Part shown: in pieces, positions 35,001-43,362 of the stretch | How positions within the stretch are numbered: the first letter of the stretch is position 1 | Layout of the letters: each line of letters starts with the position of its first letter | Source of the DNA: Mycolicibacterium aubagnense | GTDB taxonomy: Bacteria; Actinomycetota; Actinomycetes; Mycobacteriales; Mycobacteriaceae | Length of the DNA stretch: 64,000 bases | Direction of reading: 5' to 3' | Assembly (NCBI RefSeq): GCF_010730955.1 | Contig: NZ_AP022577.1 | Location: 3,534,001-3,598,000, forward strand | Position numbers and translations under genes: made by a program | Notes under the pieces: model-generated | The model's input: only the letters and a program-made list of their open reading frames with translations | The model's database searches: none | What the model was told of the DNA's origin: nothing

Positions 35001-37022
35001 TCAGCGGCCGGCGGGCTGCAGGGCTGCGGTGGTGTCGGCCGGCGGGAGCGCCCGGCCCGCGCTCTTGGCGACGATGACCGCCAGGGCACTGCAGACGGCC
35101 CCGACGAGGACGGCCACGACGAACCAGACGAGGTGGTCGATGGCGAAGAAGACGAAGATGCCGCCGTGCGGAGCCTTGGAGGTCACGTCGAATGTCATCA
35201 CCAGGGCCCCGGTGACGGCGCCGCCGAACATCATCGACGGGATCACCCGTAGCGGGTCGGCCGCGGCGAACGGGATGGCGCCCTCGGTGATGAAGCAGGC
35301 GCCGAGAAGCCAGGCGGCGCGGCCATTTTCGCGCTCAGGTTCGGTGAACAGCCGAGGTCGCACGGCCGACGCCAGCGCCATGGCCAGGGGCGGCACCATC
35401 CCGGCGGCCATGACAGCGGCCATGATCCGCAGCGACGCCACGTCAGACATGTTCAGCCCGGCGGCGGCGAAGGCGTAGGCGGCCTTGTTGACGGGCCCGC
35501 CCAGGTCGAAGCACATCATCAGGCCGAGGATGACGCCCAGCAGGATCAGTGAGTTGCCGGACATGCTGCCGAGCCAGTGGGTCAGGCCTGCGGTGACGGC
35601 AGCCAGTGGACGGCCCAGCAACAGGAACATGGACAGGCCGACGATCAGCGAGGCCCCCAGCGGGATCACCACCACGGGCATGAGGCCACGGAACCACTGC
35701 GGCACTTTGAAAGAGCCGATCCACAGCGCGGCGAACCCGGCGATGAGGCCACCGACGATGCCGCCGATGAACCCACCGCCAACGGTGACGGCCACCGCGC
35801 CTGCCGTGAAACCCGGTGCGATACCGGGACGGTCGGCGATGGCGAACGAGATGTACCCGGCGAGCGCCGGGACCAGGAATCCGAACGCGAGACCGCCCAG
35901 CGTAAACATCGCGGCACCGAGGTATTGCAGCAGTCCGCCGGCGGGCAGGTTGGTCAGTGAGTTGGTGGTGACGATGATGTGGGCCAGCGAATCCGACTGT
36001 CCGGCAGGCTTGTTGGCGACCTCGTAGCCCGCGAAGAGGAAGCCCAGCGCGATCAACAGGCCGCCCGCCGCTACGAACGGGATCATGTAGCTGACGCCGG
36101 TCAGCAGGATCTGGCGCAGTCGCGTGCCCCAGCCCAATCCGCTGCGGGTGTCGGTGGGGGCGGTGGCCGTGGTCTCCCCCGATACCCGGGCAGCTTGCGG
36201 ATCTGTGGCCGCCGCAACGGCTTCGGCGATCATGGCGTCAGGTTCGTTGATGGCGCGCTTGACGCCGGAGGCGACGACGGGCTTGCCGGCGAACCGCTGC
36301 TTGTCCTTGACCCCGACGTCGGTGGCGAAGATGACCGCATCGGCCGCGGCGATGGTCTCTGCCGACAGTGGGGTGGACCCGGACGACCCCTGGGTTTCGA
36401 CGCGGAAAGTCACCCCAGCGCGGTCCGCGGCGAGTTTCAGCGCGTCGGCGGCCATGTAGGTGTGGGCAATTCCGGTGGGACAGGCGGTGATTGCGATGAC
36501 GGAGGTCGTAGGCGTGGGTTCGGCGGTCGGAGCGGGCGCCGCGGGGACCGGGGGCGCGGCCGGAGCCGCCGGTATCGGGCTGACCACACCTTCGACGAGC
36601 GCGACCACCTCGGCATCGGTCCCCGCGGCCCGCAACTGTTCGACGAAGTCTTTGCGGACGAGGGCCCGCGCCAGGCTGGACAGCAGCTTCATGTGCTCGG
36701 TGCCACCGGATTCGGGGGCCGCGATCAGGAACGCGAGGTCGGCGGGCCCGTCGGGGGCGCCGAACGGGACGGCGGGTACCAAGCGGGCGAAACCGATGGT
36801 CGGCTCGTCGACATGGGGCGACCGGCAATGTGGGATCGCGATGCCGCCGGGAAGGCCGGTGGCGGACTGGGATTCGCGCGCCAGGGCGGCCTCGACGAGT
36901 CCATCTCCGTTGGTGGCGCGGCCTGTCGCGGCCATTCGGGAGGCCAGCAGTTCGATCACATTCTGTTTGTCGGGACCGGCGTCGACGTCGAGTGCGACGA
37001 GGTCGGAGGTGATGATCGGCAT
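35001..37022 (-). CDS. fruA: Fructose PTS permease EIIABC
   Basis: A 673-residue fused permease. The EIIA domain (1-150) has the phosphoryl histidine H65 in GIAIPHCRS. An Ala/Pro linker leads to the EIIB domain (about 174-275) with the phosphocysteine C181 in TACPTGIAHTYMAA. A membrane EIIC domain follows from about residue 300 (LLTGVSYMIPFVAAGGLLIA, then many helices). The IIB motif is characteristic of the fructose class. It imports fructose as fructose-1-phosphate, the substrate of the neighbouring FruK. ATG at 37022 is preceded by AAAAGGAACACCC. Confidence 0.95.
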   Translation of the reverse strand: MPIITSDLVALDVDAGPDKQNVIELLASRMAATGRATNGDGLVEAALARESQSATGLPGGIAIPHCRSPHVDEPTIGFARLVPAVPFGAPDGPADLAFLIAAPESGGTEHMKLLSSLARALVRKDFVEQLRAAGTDAEVVALVEGVVSPIPAAPAAPPVPAAPAPTAEPTPTTSVIAITACPTGIAHTYMAADALKLAADRAGVTFRVETQGSSGSTPLSAETIAAADAVIFATDVGVKDKQRFAGKPVVASGVKRAINEPDAMIAEAVAAATDPQAARVSGETTATAPTDTRSGLGWGTRLRQILLTGVSYMIPFVAAGGLLIALGFLFAGYEVANKPAGQSDSLAHIIVTTNSLTNLPAGGLLQYLGAAMFTLGGLAFGFLVPALAGYISFAIADRPGIAPGFTAGAVAVTVGGGFIGGIVGGLIAGFAALWIGSFKVPQWFRGLMPVVVIPLGASLIVGLSMFLLLGRPLAAVTAGLTHWLGSMSGNSLILLGVILGLMMCFDLGGPVNKAAYAFAAAGLNMSDVASLRIMAAVMAAGMVPPLAMALASAVRPRLFTEPERENGRAAWLLGACFITEGAIPFAAADPLRVIPSMMFGGAVTGALVMTFDVTSKAPHGGIFVFFAIDHLVWFVVAVLVGAVCSALAVIVAKSAGRALPPADTTAALQPAGR

Positions 37023-37048
37023 GGGTGTTCCTTTTGAATGGGACGGGA

Positions 37049-38026
37049 TCAGAGAGGTGCTGACACTGACGTGACGGCCTGTACCCGAACGGCTTTCACA
37101 TCGATCTGCTCTGGGTTGGGCAGTGCGGAACCAGGTAGGGCCGCAGCTGCGCTGCCGTAGGCGACGGCCGTCTGGAGTCGTTCGGCCGGCGGAGCGCCCG
37201 CGATGGTGGCGGCGAGATAGCCCGCGAGCGACGCGTCACCCGCCCCGACGGTGCTGCGCGGCACGATCGACGGCGCGGTCGCGGCCCAGGTCCCGTCGTG
37301 GTCGACCAGGACTGCGCCCGCGCCGCCGAGGGTGACGAGTACGGTGCCGGCCCCGCGGGCGACGAGTTGTTGCGCCGCGGAGACCACGGGCAACGGATTG
37401 CACTGGGCGGCAGCCTCTTCCAGATCCTGTGCGGAGCGGCCGGTCAGCCACGCGAGTTCCTCGGAGTTGGGCTTGATCAGATCCGGCGCCGCGGTGGAGA
37501 AGCCTGCGGCCAGCGCCGTCAGCGGACGTTCGGAGGTGTCGACCGCGACGCGGCAGGGCAGCCCCGCCAGCTGGGCCACGATGTCGGCGTACCAGGTGTC
37601 AGGCACCCCGGGCGGTAGTGATCCGGACAGCACCACCCAGGTCGCCCGGGCAGCGTGATCGCAGACGGCGGCGGTCAGTGCGGCCAGGTCGGTGTCCCCG
37701 AGGTTGGCCCCGGGTTCATTGAGTTTGGTTGTGGTGCCGTCGTTTTCGGTGATGGTCAGATTGCTGCGCACGGTGCCGGAGATGTCGATGTTGTGAAACG
37801 GCACCCCGCGGGTCCGCAGCCCGGCCAGGATCGGGTCGTGGTCGGCGGCCGGCAACAGCGCCACGGTGGCGACACCATTTTGCGTCAGCGCGCGAGATAC
37901 GTTGACGCCCTTGCCTCCTGGCTCGGTGGACACGGGGGTGAGGCGGTGCACGGCGCCCCTGGTCAGTGGCTCGTCGAGGGTGAGGGTGCGGTCCAGGCTT
38001 GGGTTCAGGGTGACGGTGACGATCAT
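37049..38026 (-). CDS. fruK: 1-phosphofructokinase
   Basis: A 325-residue PfkB-family sugar kinase. The start MIVTVTLNPSLDRT and GGKGVNVSRAL are typical of FruK. The C-terminal PfkB signature is GAGDASLAGYLA, with the catalytic Asp. It converts fructose-1-phosphate from the PTS into fructose-1,6-bisphosphate. The frame is open far upstream, but ATG at 38026 is the family start and overlaps the fruR stop by 4 bp (ATGA). The permease gene follows 26 bp downstream. Confidence 0.93.
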   Translation of the reverse strand: MIVTVTLNPSLDRTLTLDEPLTRGAVHRLTPVSTEPGGKGVNVSRALTQNGVATVALLPAADHDPILAGLRTRGVPFHNIDISGTVRSNLTITENDGTTTKLNEPGANLGDTDLAALTAAVCDHAARATWVVLSGSLPPGVPDTWYADIVAQLAGLPCRVAVDTSERPLTALAAGFSTAAPDLIKPNSEELAWLTGRSAQDLEEAAAQCNPLPVVSAAQQLVARGAGTVLVTLGGAGAVLVDHDGTWAATAPSIVPRSTVGAGDASLAGYLAATIAGAPPAERLQTAVAYGSAAAALPGSALPNPEQIDVKAVRVQAVTSVSAPL

Positions 38027-38802
38027 GAGCCGGCCTCGGCGCAGATGACGTCGACGCCGGCGTCGACGAGTTGTCGGCGCTCGTGGTCGCGAATCTCGTT
38101 GTCGGTGACGACGGTTCGCACCGCCGACAGCGGTGCGAAACTGACCAGGTCTTCGTGGCCGAACTTGCTCGAATCTGCGGTCACCACAACGTGGTTGGCG
38201 CACCGGACCATGGCGCGTTTGATAGCGGCTTCGTCGCTGTCCGGGGTGGAGAAGCCGTGCCGGGCGCTGATGCCGTTGGTGCCGAGGAAGGCGATGTCGA
38301 CCCGGAGGGAGTCCAGCGTCCGCAGGGCCTGCTCCCCCACCACGGCCTGGGTGAGGCTGCGGACCCGGCCGCCGAGCAGCTGCAGGGAGACCGTCGGGTT
38401 GGACGTCAGCTTCGCGGCCGCGGGGATCGAGTTCGTGATGATCACGAGGTCGCGGTCGGTGGGGATGAGTTCGGCGATGCGCGCGGTCGTGGTGCCGGCG
38501 TCGATCAGCACCGTCCCGCCGGTGGCGGGCAGCAACGCGGTCGCAGCGGCAGCGATCGCGGCCTTCTGCTGGGTCTGGGTGGAGTCGCGCTGGACCACGC
38601 CCTGCTCCACCAGGTGCAGGGTCCGGGCGGGCACCGCTCCCCCGTGCACCCGGCGGACGACGCCGGCCTTGTCCAGGACATCGAGGTCGCGGCGCACGGT
38701 TTCGGTGGTGACGTCGTAGGCCTCGGCCAGTTCGTTGACCGAGGCGCGGCCGTCGGCGAGGACTCGCGCGGCGATGGCTTGCTGCCGCTCTTCCGCGTAC
38801 AT
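38023..38802 (-). CDS. fruR: DeoR family repressor, FruR-like
   Basis: A 259-residue DeoR regulator. The N-terminal HTH reads RQQAIAARVLADGRASVNEL and VTTETVRRDLDVLDKAG. The C-terminal sugar-phosphate sensor contains IDAGTTTARIAELIP and FLGTNGI. It probably represses the fru-pts unit and ptsI and responds to fructose-1-phosphate, as known for FruR/DeoR proteins. ATG at 38802 has GGAGG 5-9 bp upstream; the longer frame from 38826 is not needed. It is the first gene of the unit and divergent from ptsI. Confidence 0.9.
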   Translation of the reverse strand: MYAEERQQAIAARVLADGRASVNELAEAYDVTTETVRRDLDVLDKAGVVRRVHGGAVPARTLHLVEQGVVQRDSTQTQQKAAIAAAATALLPATGGTVLIDAGTTTARIAELIPTDRDLVIITNSIPAAAKLTSNPTVSLQLLGGRVRSLTQAVVGEQALRTLDSLRVDIAFLGTNGISARHGFSTPDSDEAAIKRAMVRCANHVVVTADSSKFGHEDLVSFAPLSAVRTVVTDNEIRDHERRQLVDAGVDVICAEAGS

Positions 38803-38851
38803 GACCCTCCAAGATTGTGGGAACACATCCGATTCGATCTTTGTATTGTTT

Positions 38852-38897
38852 GTTTTACGCTTGGATATGTTGACTTGTCAATGGTTCTGAGTAACCT
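38852..38897. promoter_or_regulatory. Back-to-back fruR/ptsI promoters sharing a palindromic -35
   Basis: The perfect palindrome TTGACTTGTCAA (38870-38881) supplies TTGACT as -35 for ptsI and TTGACA as -35 for fruR. Toward ptsI, a 16-bp spacer leads to TAACCT (38892-38897), 7 bp before the ATG at 38905, which fits a leaderless start. Toward fruR, an 18-bp spacer leads to TAAAAC (38857-38852), about 50 bp before its ATG. The palindrome is also a good FruR operator candidate, so one bound dimer could silence both directions. Confidence 0.65.
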
Positions 38898-38904
38898 GGA
38901 TCAC

Positions 38905-40632
38905 ATGAATGCGACATCTGTGAGCCCGTCGCCGCTGACGGCCGACGTCGAATCCAGCGGCCTCCCAGTCGTCTTGCGCGGGGTGCCCGCCGTCGGCGGA
39001 GTGCGGTACGCGCCAGTGCTGTGGCCGGGGGCGCGTCCCGCGCCCGACGCCGGTGAGGTTGCCGTTGAGCTGGGAGAACCGGAACGCGCGGGGGAGCGGG
39101 CGCGCTTCGCGGCCGCCTCGTTGACAGTCGCGGATCGCCTGCGGAGCAGGGCCGCGCGAGCCACCGGAGCGGCAGCGGAGGTCCTGGCCACGACCGCGAC
39201 CCTGGCGCAGGACCGGGCCTGGACTGCGGCGATCGACAAGCGCATCGCCGACGGCCTCCCCGCGGTACGCGCACTGGCCGCGACGGCGGACCAGTTCGTG
39301 GAGATGTTCACCCGGATGGGCGGATTGATGGCCGAGCGGGTCGCCGACCTCCGGGATATCCGGGATCGGGTGATCGCCGAACTACGTGGACTCCCTGAGC
39401 CCGGGGTGCCGGTGCCGGACGTGCCTTCGGTGCTGTGCGCCGAAGATCTGGCGCCGGCCGACACCGCCGGGCTGGACCCGCACCTGGTGGTGGCGCTGGT
39501 GACGAGCCTGGGTGGGCCGACCAGCCACACCGCGATCATCGCTCGTCAACTCGGCATCCCGTGCGTCGTGGCGGTGCAGGATCTTGCGCAGGTGCGGCCA
39601 GGGGCGATGGTGCTGGTGGACGGCACTCGCGGCACCGTGACGGTCGAGCCCGACGCGGGTGCGGCCGCCGAGGCGGTGGCGCGCGCACGCCGGGAAGCCG
39701 AGCTCGCCGACAGCTGGCGCGGTCCGGGCGCCACCGCCGACGGACATCGGGTCGCCGTGCTCGCCAATGTGCAGGACGGCGCCGCTGCGCACGCCGCGGC
39801 CAGTACCCCGGCGGAGGGGATCGGCCTGTTCCGGACCGAATTGTGCTTCCTGAACCGGGATCTCGAACCGAGCGTCGGCGAGCAGGCCCAGATCTACGGC
39901 GAGGTGCTGGCGGCGTTCCCGGAGCGCAAGGTGGTCGTGCGCACCCTCGACGCGGGCTCGGACAAACCGCTGCGATTCGCCGGGCATCCCGATGAGGCCA
40001 ATCCGGCCCTGGGGGTCCGCGGCATCCGGATCGCCCAGGGAAACCCGGACCTGCTGACCCGTCAGCTGCAGGCGATCGCCGATGCGGCCGCGGCAACGGG
40101 CCAGCGCCCGTGGGTGATGGCGCCCATGATCGCAACGCCGGCGGAAGCGAAAGCCTTTGCGGCGCAGGTCCGCTCCTTCGGTCTGACGCCCGGCGTGATG
40201 ATCGAGGTGCCCGCCGCCGCGCTGTTGGCCGATCGGATACTGCGGCACGTCGACTTCCTGTCGATCGGCACCAACGATCTGACGCAGTACACCATGGCCG
40301 CCGACCGAATGTCGGCCGACCTGGCGACGCTGAGCGACCCGTGGCAGCCGGCGGTGCTGGCGCTGGTGCATTCGGCGGCCAGGGCCGGTGCGGACCAGGG
40401 CAAGCCTGTCGGGGTGTGCGGAGAGGCAGCGGCGGACCCGGCGCTGGCGTGCGTGCTGGTCGGTTTGGGTGTCACGTCGCTGTCGACGGCGGCTGCCGCG
40501 GTGCGGGCGGTGGGGGCCGCGCTGGCGGGGGTGACGCTCGACCAATGCCGGTCGGCGGCGGACGCCGCCCTGGCGGCGGAGTCGTCGGACGTGGCGCGCA
40601 GCGCTGCCATTGCCGCCCTGGCGACGCGCTGA
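38905..40632 (+). CDS. ptsI: PTS Enzyme I
   Basis: A 575-residue phosphoenolpyruvate-protein phosphotransferase. The phosphohistidine H208 lies in LGGPTSHTAIIARQLGIPCVV. The PEP-binding TIM barrel carries FRTELCFLNRD, VRTLDAGSDKP and IGTNDLTQYTMAADR. It phosphorylates HPr. I chose ATG at 38905 because a well-spaced promoter ends 7 bp before it, indicating a leaderless mRNA. ATG at 38881 would lie inside the -35/-10 interval. It is divergent from fruR and is the only PTS gene here on the plus strand. Confidence 0.93.
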   Translation: MNATSVSPSPLTADVESSGLPVVLRGVPAVGGVRYAPVLWPGARPAPDAGEVAVELGEPERAGERARFAAASLTVADRLRSRAARATGAAAEVLATTATLAQDRAWTAAIDKRIADGLPAVRALAATADQFVEMFTRMGGLMAERVADLRDIRDRVIAELRGLPEPGVPVPDVPSVLCAEDLAPADTAGLDPHLVVALVTSLGGPTSHTAIIARQLGIPCVVAVQDLAQVRPGAMVLVDGTRGTVTVEPDAGAAAEAVARARREAELADSWRGPGATADGHRVAVLANVQDGAAAHAAASTPAEGIGLFRTELCFLNRDLEPSVGEQAQIYGEVLAAFPERKVVVRTLDAGSDKPLRFAGHPDEANPALGVRGIRIAQGNPDLLTRQLQAIADAAAATGQRPWVMAPMIATPAEAKAFAAQVRSFGLTPGVMIEVPAAALLADRILRHVDFLSIGTNDLTQYTMAADRMSADLATLSDPWQPAVLALVHSAARAGADQGKPVGVCGEAAADPALACVLVGLGVTSLSTAAAAVRAVGAALAGVTLDQCRSAADAALAAESSDVARSAAIAALATR

Positions 40633-40650
40633 CGAGCACTGTCGCGATCA

Positions 40651-40678
40651 GGAATTAATCGGACCGCAGTCCGGTTAA
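40651..40678. promoter_or_regulatory. Palindromic operator and possible ECF-type promoter of pirin
   Basis: Arms TTAATCGGAC (40655-40664) and GTCCGGTTAA (40669-40678) pair at 9 of 10 positions around CGCA, ending 7 bp before the pirin ATG. GGAATT at 40651-40656 and GGTT at 40673-40676 are 16 bp apart, resembling the GGAA...GTT pattern of SigH/SigE promoters. Transcription would then begin at or next to the ATG. No regulator gene lies next to it. Confidence 0.55.
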
Positions 40679-40685
40679 TGCTGGC

Positions 40686-41666
40686 ATGCCTGCTATCACC
40701 GCTGACACGATCAGCTTGCCGCGTATTGCTCCTGCTGCGCCGAGCGACACAGAACGCCCGGTGCGGTCCATCACGACCGGCCCCCGTGGCTACGAGGGCG
40801 AAGGATTCCCGGTGGTTCGTGCCTTCGCCGGGGTCAGCCAGGCGGACCTCGACCCGTTCGTCCATCTGGACCAAATGGGTGAGGTCGAGTACGAGCCGGG
40901 TGAACCGAAGGGCACCGACTGGCACCCGCACCGCGGGTTCGAGACGGTCACCTACATGATCGACGGCCGCTTCGCGCACCAGGATTCACACGGTGGCGGC
41001 GGCCTGATCACCGACGGCGCCACGCAGTGGATGACCGCGGGCTCGGGCATCCTGCACATCGAGACGCCACCGGCCGAACTCGTCGAGAGCGGCGGACTGT
41101 TCCACGGCCTGCAGTTGTGGGTGAACCTGCCCAAGAAGGACAAGTTCGCCGCGCCCCGGTACCAGGCCATCGAGGGGACCGACGTCACCCTGCTGTCGTC
41201 CGACGACGGCGGCGCGCTGGTGCGCGTCATCGCCGGTGAGATCGGTGACGCCACAGGGCCAGGCGGGACGCACACGCCGATCACCATGGCGCACGCCACT
41301 ATTGCGCCCGGAGCACGACTGGATGTGCCGTGGAACCGCAAGTTCAACGCGCTGGTCTACATCTTGTCCGGACGCGGCACCGTCGGACCTGTCGGACACC
41401 CCATCCACCAGGGCCAGCTCGCGGTGCTCGGCCCGGGGGACCGGATCAGCGTCGCGGCCGACGAGGGGCAGGACTCCAACCGGCCCGCGCTCGAGGTGCT
41501 GTTGCTCGGCGGCCAGCCGATCCGTGAACCGGTGTTCCACTACGGGCCGTTCGTCATGAACTCCAAGTCGGAACTCATCGAGGCATTCGAGGACTTCCAG
41601 TCCGGCAAGTTCGGCGCGATCCCGCCGAATGCGTTGAAGCCACACCGGTCCGGGCGCATCGCCTAA
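40686..41666 (+). CDS. Pirin family protein
   Basis: A 326-residue bicupin. The metal-binding set of the N-terminal cupin is clear: DWHPHRGFETVTYMIDG and FAHQDSHG, followed by WMTAGSGILHIE. The C-terminal part continues the pirin fold with ITMAHATIAPGARLDVPWNR and a VFHYGPFVMN motif. Pirins bind iron, and some act as quercetin 2,3-dioxygenases or redox sensors; the role here is unknown. ATG at 40686 probably has little or no leader, given the operator and promoter just upstream. Confidence 0.88.
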   Translation: MPAITADTISLPRIAPAAPSDTERPVRSITTGPRGYEGEGFPVVRAFAGVSQADLDPFVHLDQMGEVEYEPGEPKGTDWHPHRGFETVTYMIDGRFAHQDSHGGGGLITDGATQWMTAGSGILHIETPPAELVESGGLFHGLQLWVNLPKKDKFAAPRYQAIEGTDVTLLSSDDGGALVRVIAGEIGDATGPGGTHTPITMAHATIAPGARLDVPWNRKFNALVYILSGRGTVGPVGHPIHQGQLAVLGPGDRISVAADEGQDSNRPALEVLLLGGQPIREPVFHYGPFVMNSKSELIEAFEDFQSGKFGAIPPNALKPHRSGRIA

Positions 41667-41681
41667 AGATCAGTGACGACG

Positions 41682-41718
41682 CAGCTCCCCATCCTGACAT
41701 CAGAAAGGTGGGGAGCTG
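41682..41718. terminator. Hairpin between pirin and the DUF222 gene
   Basis: Perfect 10-bp arms CAGCTCCCCA (41682-41691) and TGGGGAGCTG (41709-41718) flank a 17-nt loop. The right arm lies inside the last codons of the convergent minus-strand gene. The position fits a bidirectional terminator. Confidence 0.65.
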
Positions 41719-43289
41719 TCGCCGTTGATGAGTTGTTGGGCAAGTTGGCGTTTGGCTTCGGGGGTTGGTGCGGATTCGAGTAGTTCGGTCCAGTTGAGCG
41801 CGCGTTCGTGCCGGGTGTGCCGGGTGCGCGCGTCGGTGCGGGTGCGGCGGCGGGTGGGCATCATGAGGTCGCGGCCGGGTTGGTCGCTGGTGGTTGCCGC
41901 GGTCGGTGGTGGTGGCGGCCCGGTGGGGAAGTGTTTGTCGGGGAATAGGATTCGGCTGCCGGGCACGGTGGTGTAGGTGTGGCCGGTGGGTGCGGTCCAG
42001 GCGATGGTGCCGTCGGGATTTTGGTGGGTGTGCCATCCGGTGGTGCCGGTGTAGAAGGTTTTGACCAGGTGGTGTTTGCGGCATTTGGGGGTCAGGTTGC
42101 CGGGGTGGGTCGGGCCGGCGGGCCACGCGATGGTGTGGTCGAGGTCGGCGTCGGCGGCGGGGTGGTCGCAGCCGGGGTGCATGCAGGTCAGGTCCCGCAT
42201 CCGGACGTAGCGGTCGAGCGCGGTGGATGGCCGGTAGTGGGGTTGTCCGTCGGCCGGAACCTGGGGAGTGATTACCGTTTTGACGGTGGCGCCGCGGGCG
42301 GCGAGGTCGGCCAGCAGCACGGCAGGGATGACGGTCCCGCTGGGCAGGTAGCCGACCGCGCTCTGGTCGACGGCGGGTGCGGGCTCGGGCGTCGGTGCCA
42401 GGGCCTCGGCGACCGCAGTGTGCGTAGTGATTGGCGGGGTGGCGTCGGGGGTGTCGAGCAGTGGGTCGCTGACCGGGTGCGGCGCGGCGTCGGTCAAGAC
42501 GTGGATGATGACCGTGGCGGCGCGGGGGTCGGCGCCGGCGGCGGGGCAGTCGGGGTTGGTGCAGTGGCAGGGCAGCCGGTCGCCGCGGGCGGCCAGGACG
42601 CCCAAGGCGTCGGCGCGGCGCTGGCCGAGGGTGCGGGGATCGTCATCGCAGACCTCGTGGGCCATGGCGGTGAGGGTGCGTTCGAGTAGTGCGGCGTCGG
42701 TGGCCAGCAGCAGGGCCCACACGGATGTGACCCCGGCGGGGTCGCCGGGCTTGCCGAACTCGACGTCGCGGCCGCGGACGGCGTTGCGGGTGCGGCGCAC
42801 GGCGGCGGGGTCGAATTTCTGGATCCAGTGGTCGATCTGCCGGATCGTGTCGGCTTTGGACAGGGGACCCCATTCGCGGGCGGCGCCGGCCATGGCGGTG
42901 TCGATGAGGGCGAGGGTAGCGGGGTCGTGGACGAGTTCGGTGTGCCAGCAGATCAGGGTGACCAACGCCAATGACAGGTCGCCGGCGGCGAGGAGGGCGC
43001 CGACCTTCGGGAGACGGTCGCGCAGGGTCAGGGCGAGGTGCATGTGGCTGGCGGCCTGCCAGCGATTGATGGTCAAGGCGGCGCCGATTTCGCTGGCCGC
43101 GGCGTCCCAGCCGTCGCAGGCCCACAGGTCGCGATCTTCGTGGTCGATGCAGCGGCGGTGGGTGAGTTCGGCGATGGCGGCCAGTCGGCGGGCGGCGTTT
43201 TGGGCTTCGGTCCGGGTGGCGCTGGTCATCGAGTCGATCAGGGAAGCGTCGTCAACTTCCCTGGTCTCGAGGACCAATACTTCGAACAT
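41700..43289 (-). CDS. DUF222 / HNH endonuclease (13E12-repeat type)
   Basis: A 529-residue protein of the mycobacterial 13E12 family. The N-terminal DUF222 region (ARRLAAIAELTHRRC, then SEIGAALTINRWQAASHMHL) is followed by a variable Pro-rich middle. A C-terminal HNH motif reads CMHPGCDHPAADADLDHTIA, HPGNLTPKCRKHHLVKTFYT. Metal-binding Cys pairs and the HH of the HNH are intact, so nuclease activity is plausible, though the biological role of the family is not settled. I chose ATG at 43289 (MFEVLVLETREV); the frame extends to 43328. The start lies inside a LexA-type box with a TACGAT -10 (43302-43297) 7 bp upstream. Confidence 0.85.
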   Translation of the reverse strand: MFEVLVLETREVDDASLIDSMTSATRTEAQNAARRLAAIAELTHRRCIDHEDRDLWACDGWDAAASEIGAALTINRWQAASHMHLALTLRDRLPKVGALLAAGDLSLALVTLICWHTELVHDPATLALIDTAMAGAAREWGPLSKADTIRQIDHWIQKFDPAAVRRTRNAVRGRDVEFGKPGDPAGVTSVWALLLATDAALLERTLTAMAHEVCDDDPRTLGQRRADALGVLAARGDRLPCHCTNPDCPAAGADPRAATVIIHVLTDAAPHPVSDPLLDTPDATPPITTHTAVAEALAPTPEPAPAVDQSAVGYLPSGTVIPAVLLADLAARGATVKTVITPQVPADGQPHYRPSTALDRYVRMRDLTCMHPGCDHPAADADLDHTIAWPAGPTHPGNLTPKCRKHHLVKTFYTGTTGWHTHQNPDGTIAWTAPTGHTYTTVPGSRILFPDKHFPTGPPPPPTAATTSDQPGRDLMMPTRRRTRTDARTRHTRHERALNWTELLESAPTPEAKRQLAQQLINGDSSPPF

Positions 43290-43297
43290 GCTTTCGA
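43282..43297. promoter_or_regulatory. LexA (SOS) box over the start codon of the DUF222 gene
   Basis: TCGAAC-ATGC-TTTCGA matches the mycobacterial SOS box TCGAAC-N4-GTTCGA in 11 of 12 defined bases. It covers the start codon (43289-43287) and touches the -10 hexamer TACGAT, so LexA binding would block transcription directly. SOS boxes in front of 13E12 genes are known in M. tuberculosis. Confidence 0.75.
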
Positions 43298-43362
43298 TCG
43301 TAATGACCGGAATGAGCGGACGCCACAAGAGAATTTCCAGCCTGTGGATAACCAGAGCCGAC

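Noticed and set aside
41700..43289. The DUF222/HNH gene as part of a mobile REP13E12 element
   Set aside because: No flanking direct repeats, attachment site or recombinase were seen; it looks like a resident gene with a normal terminator and promoter.
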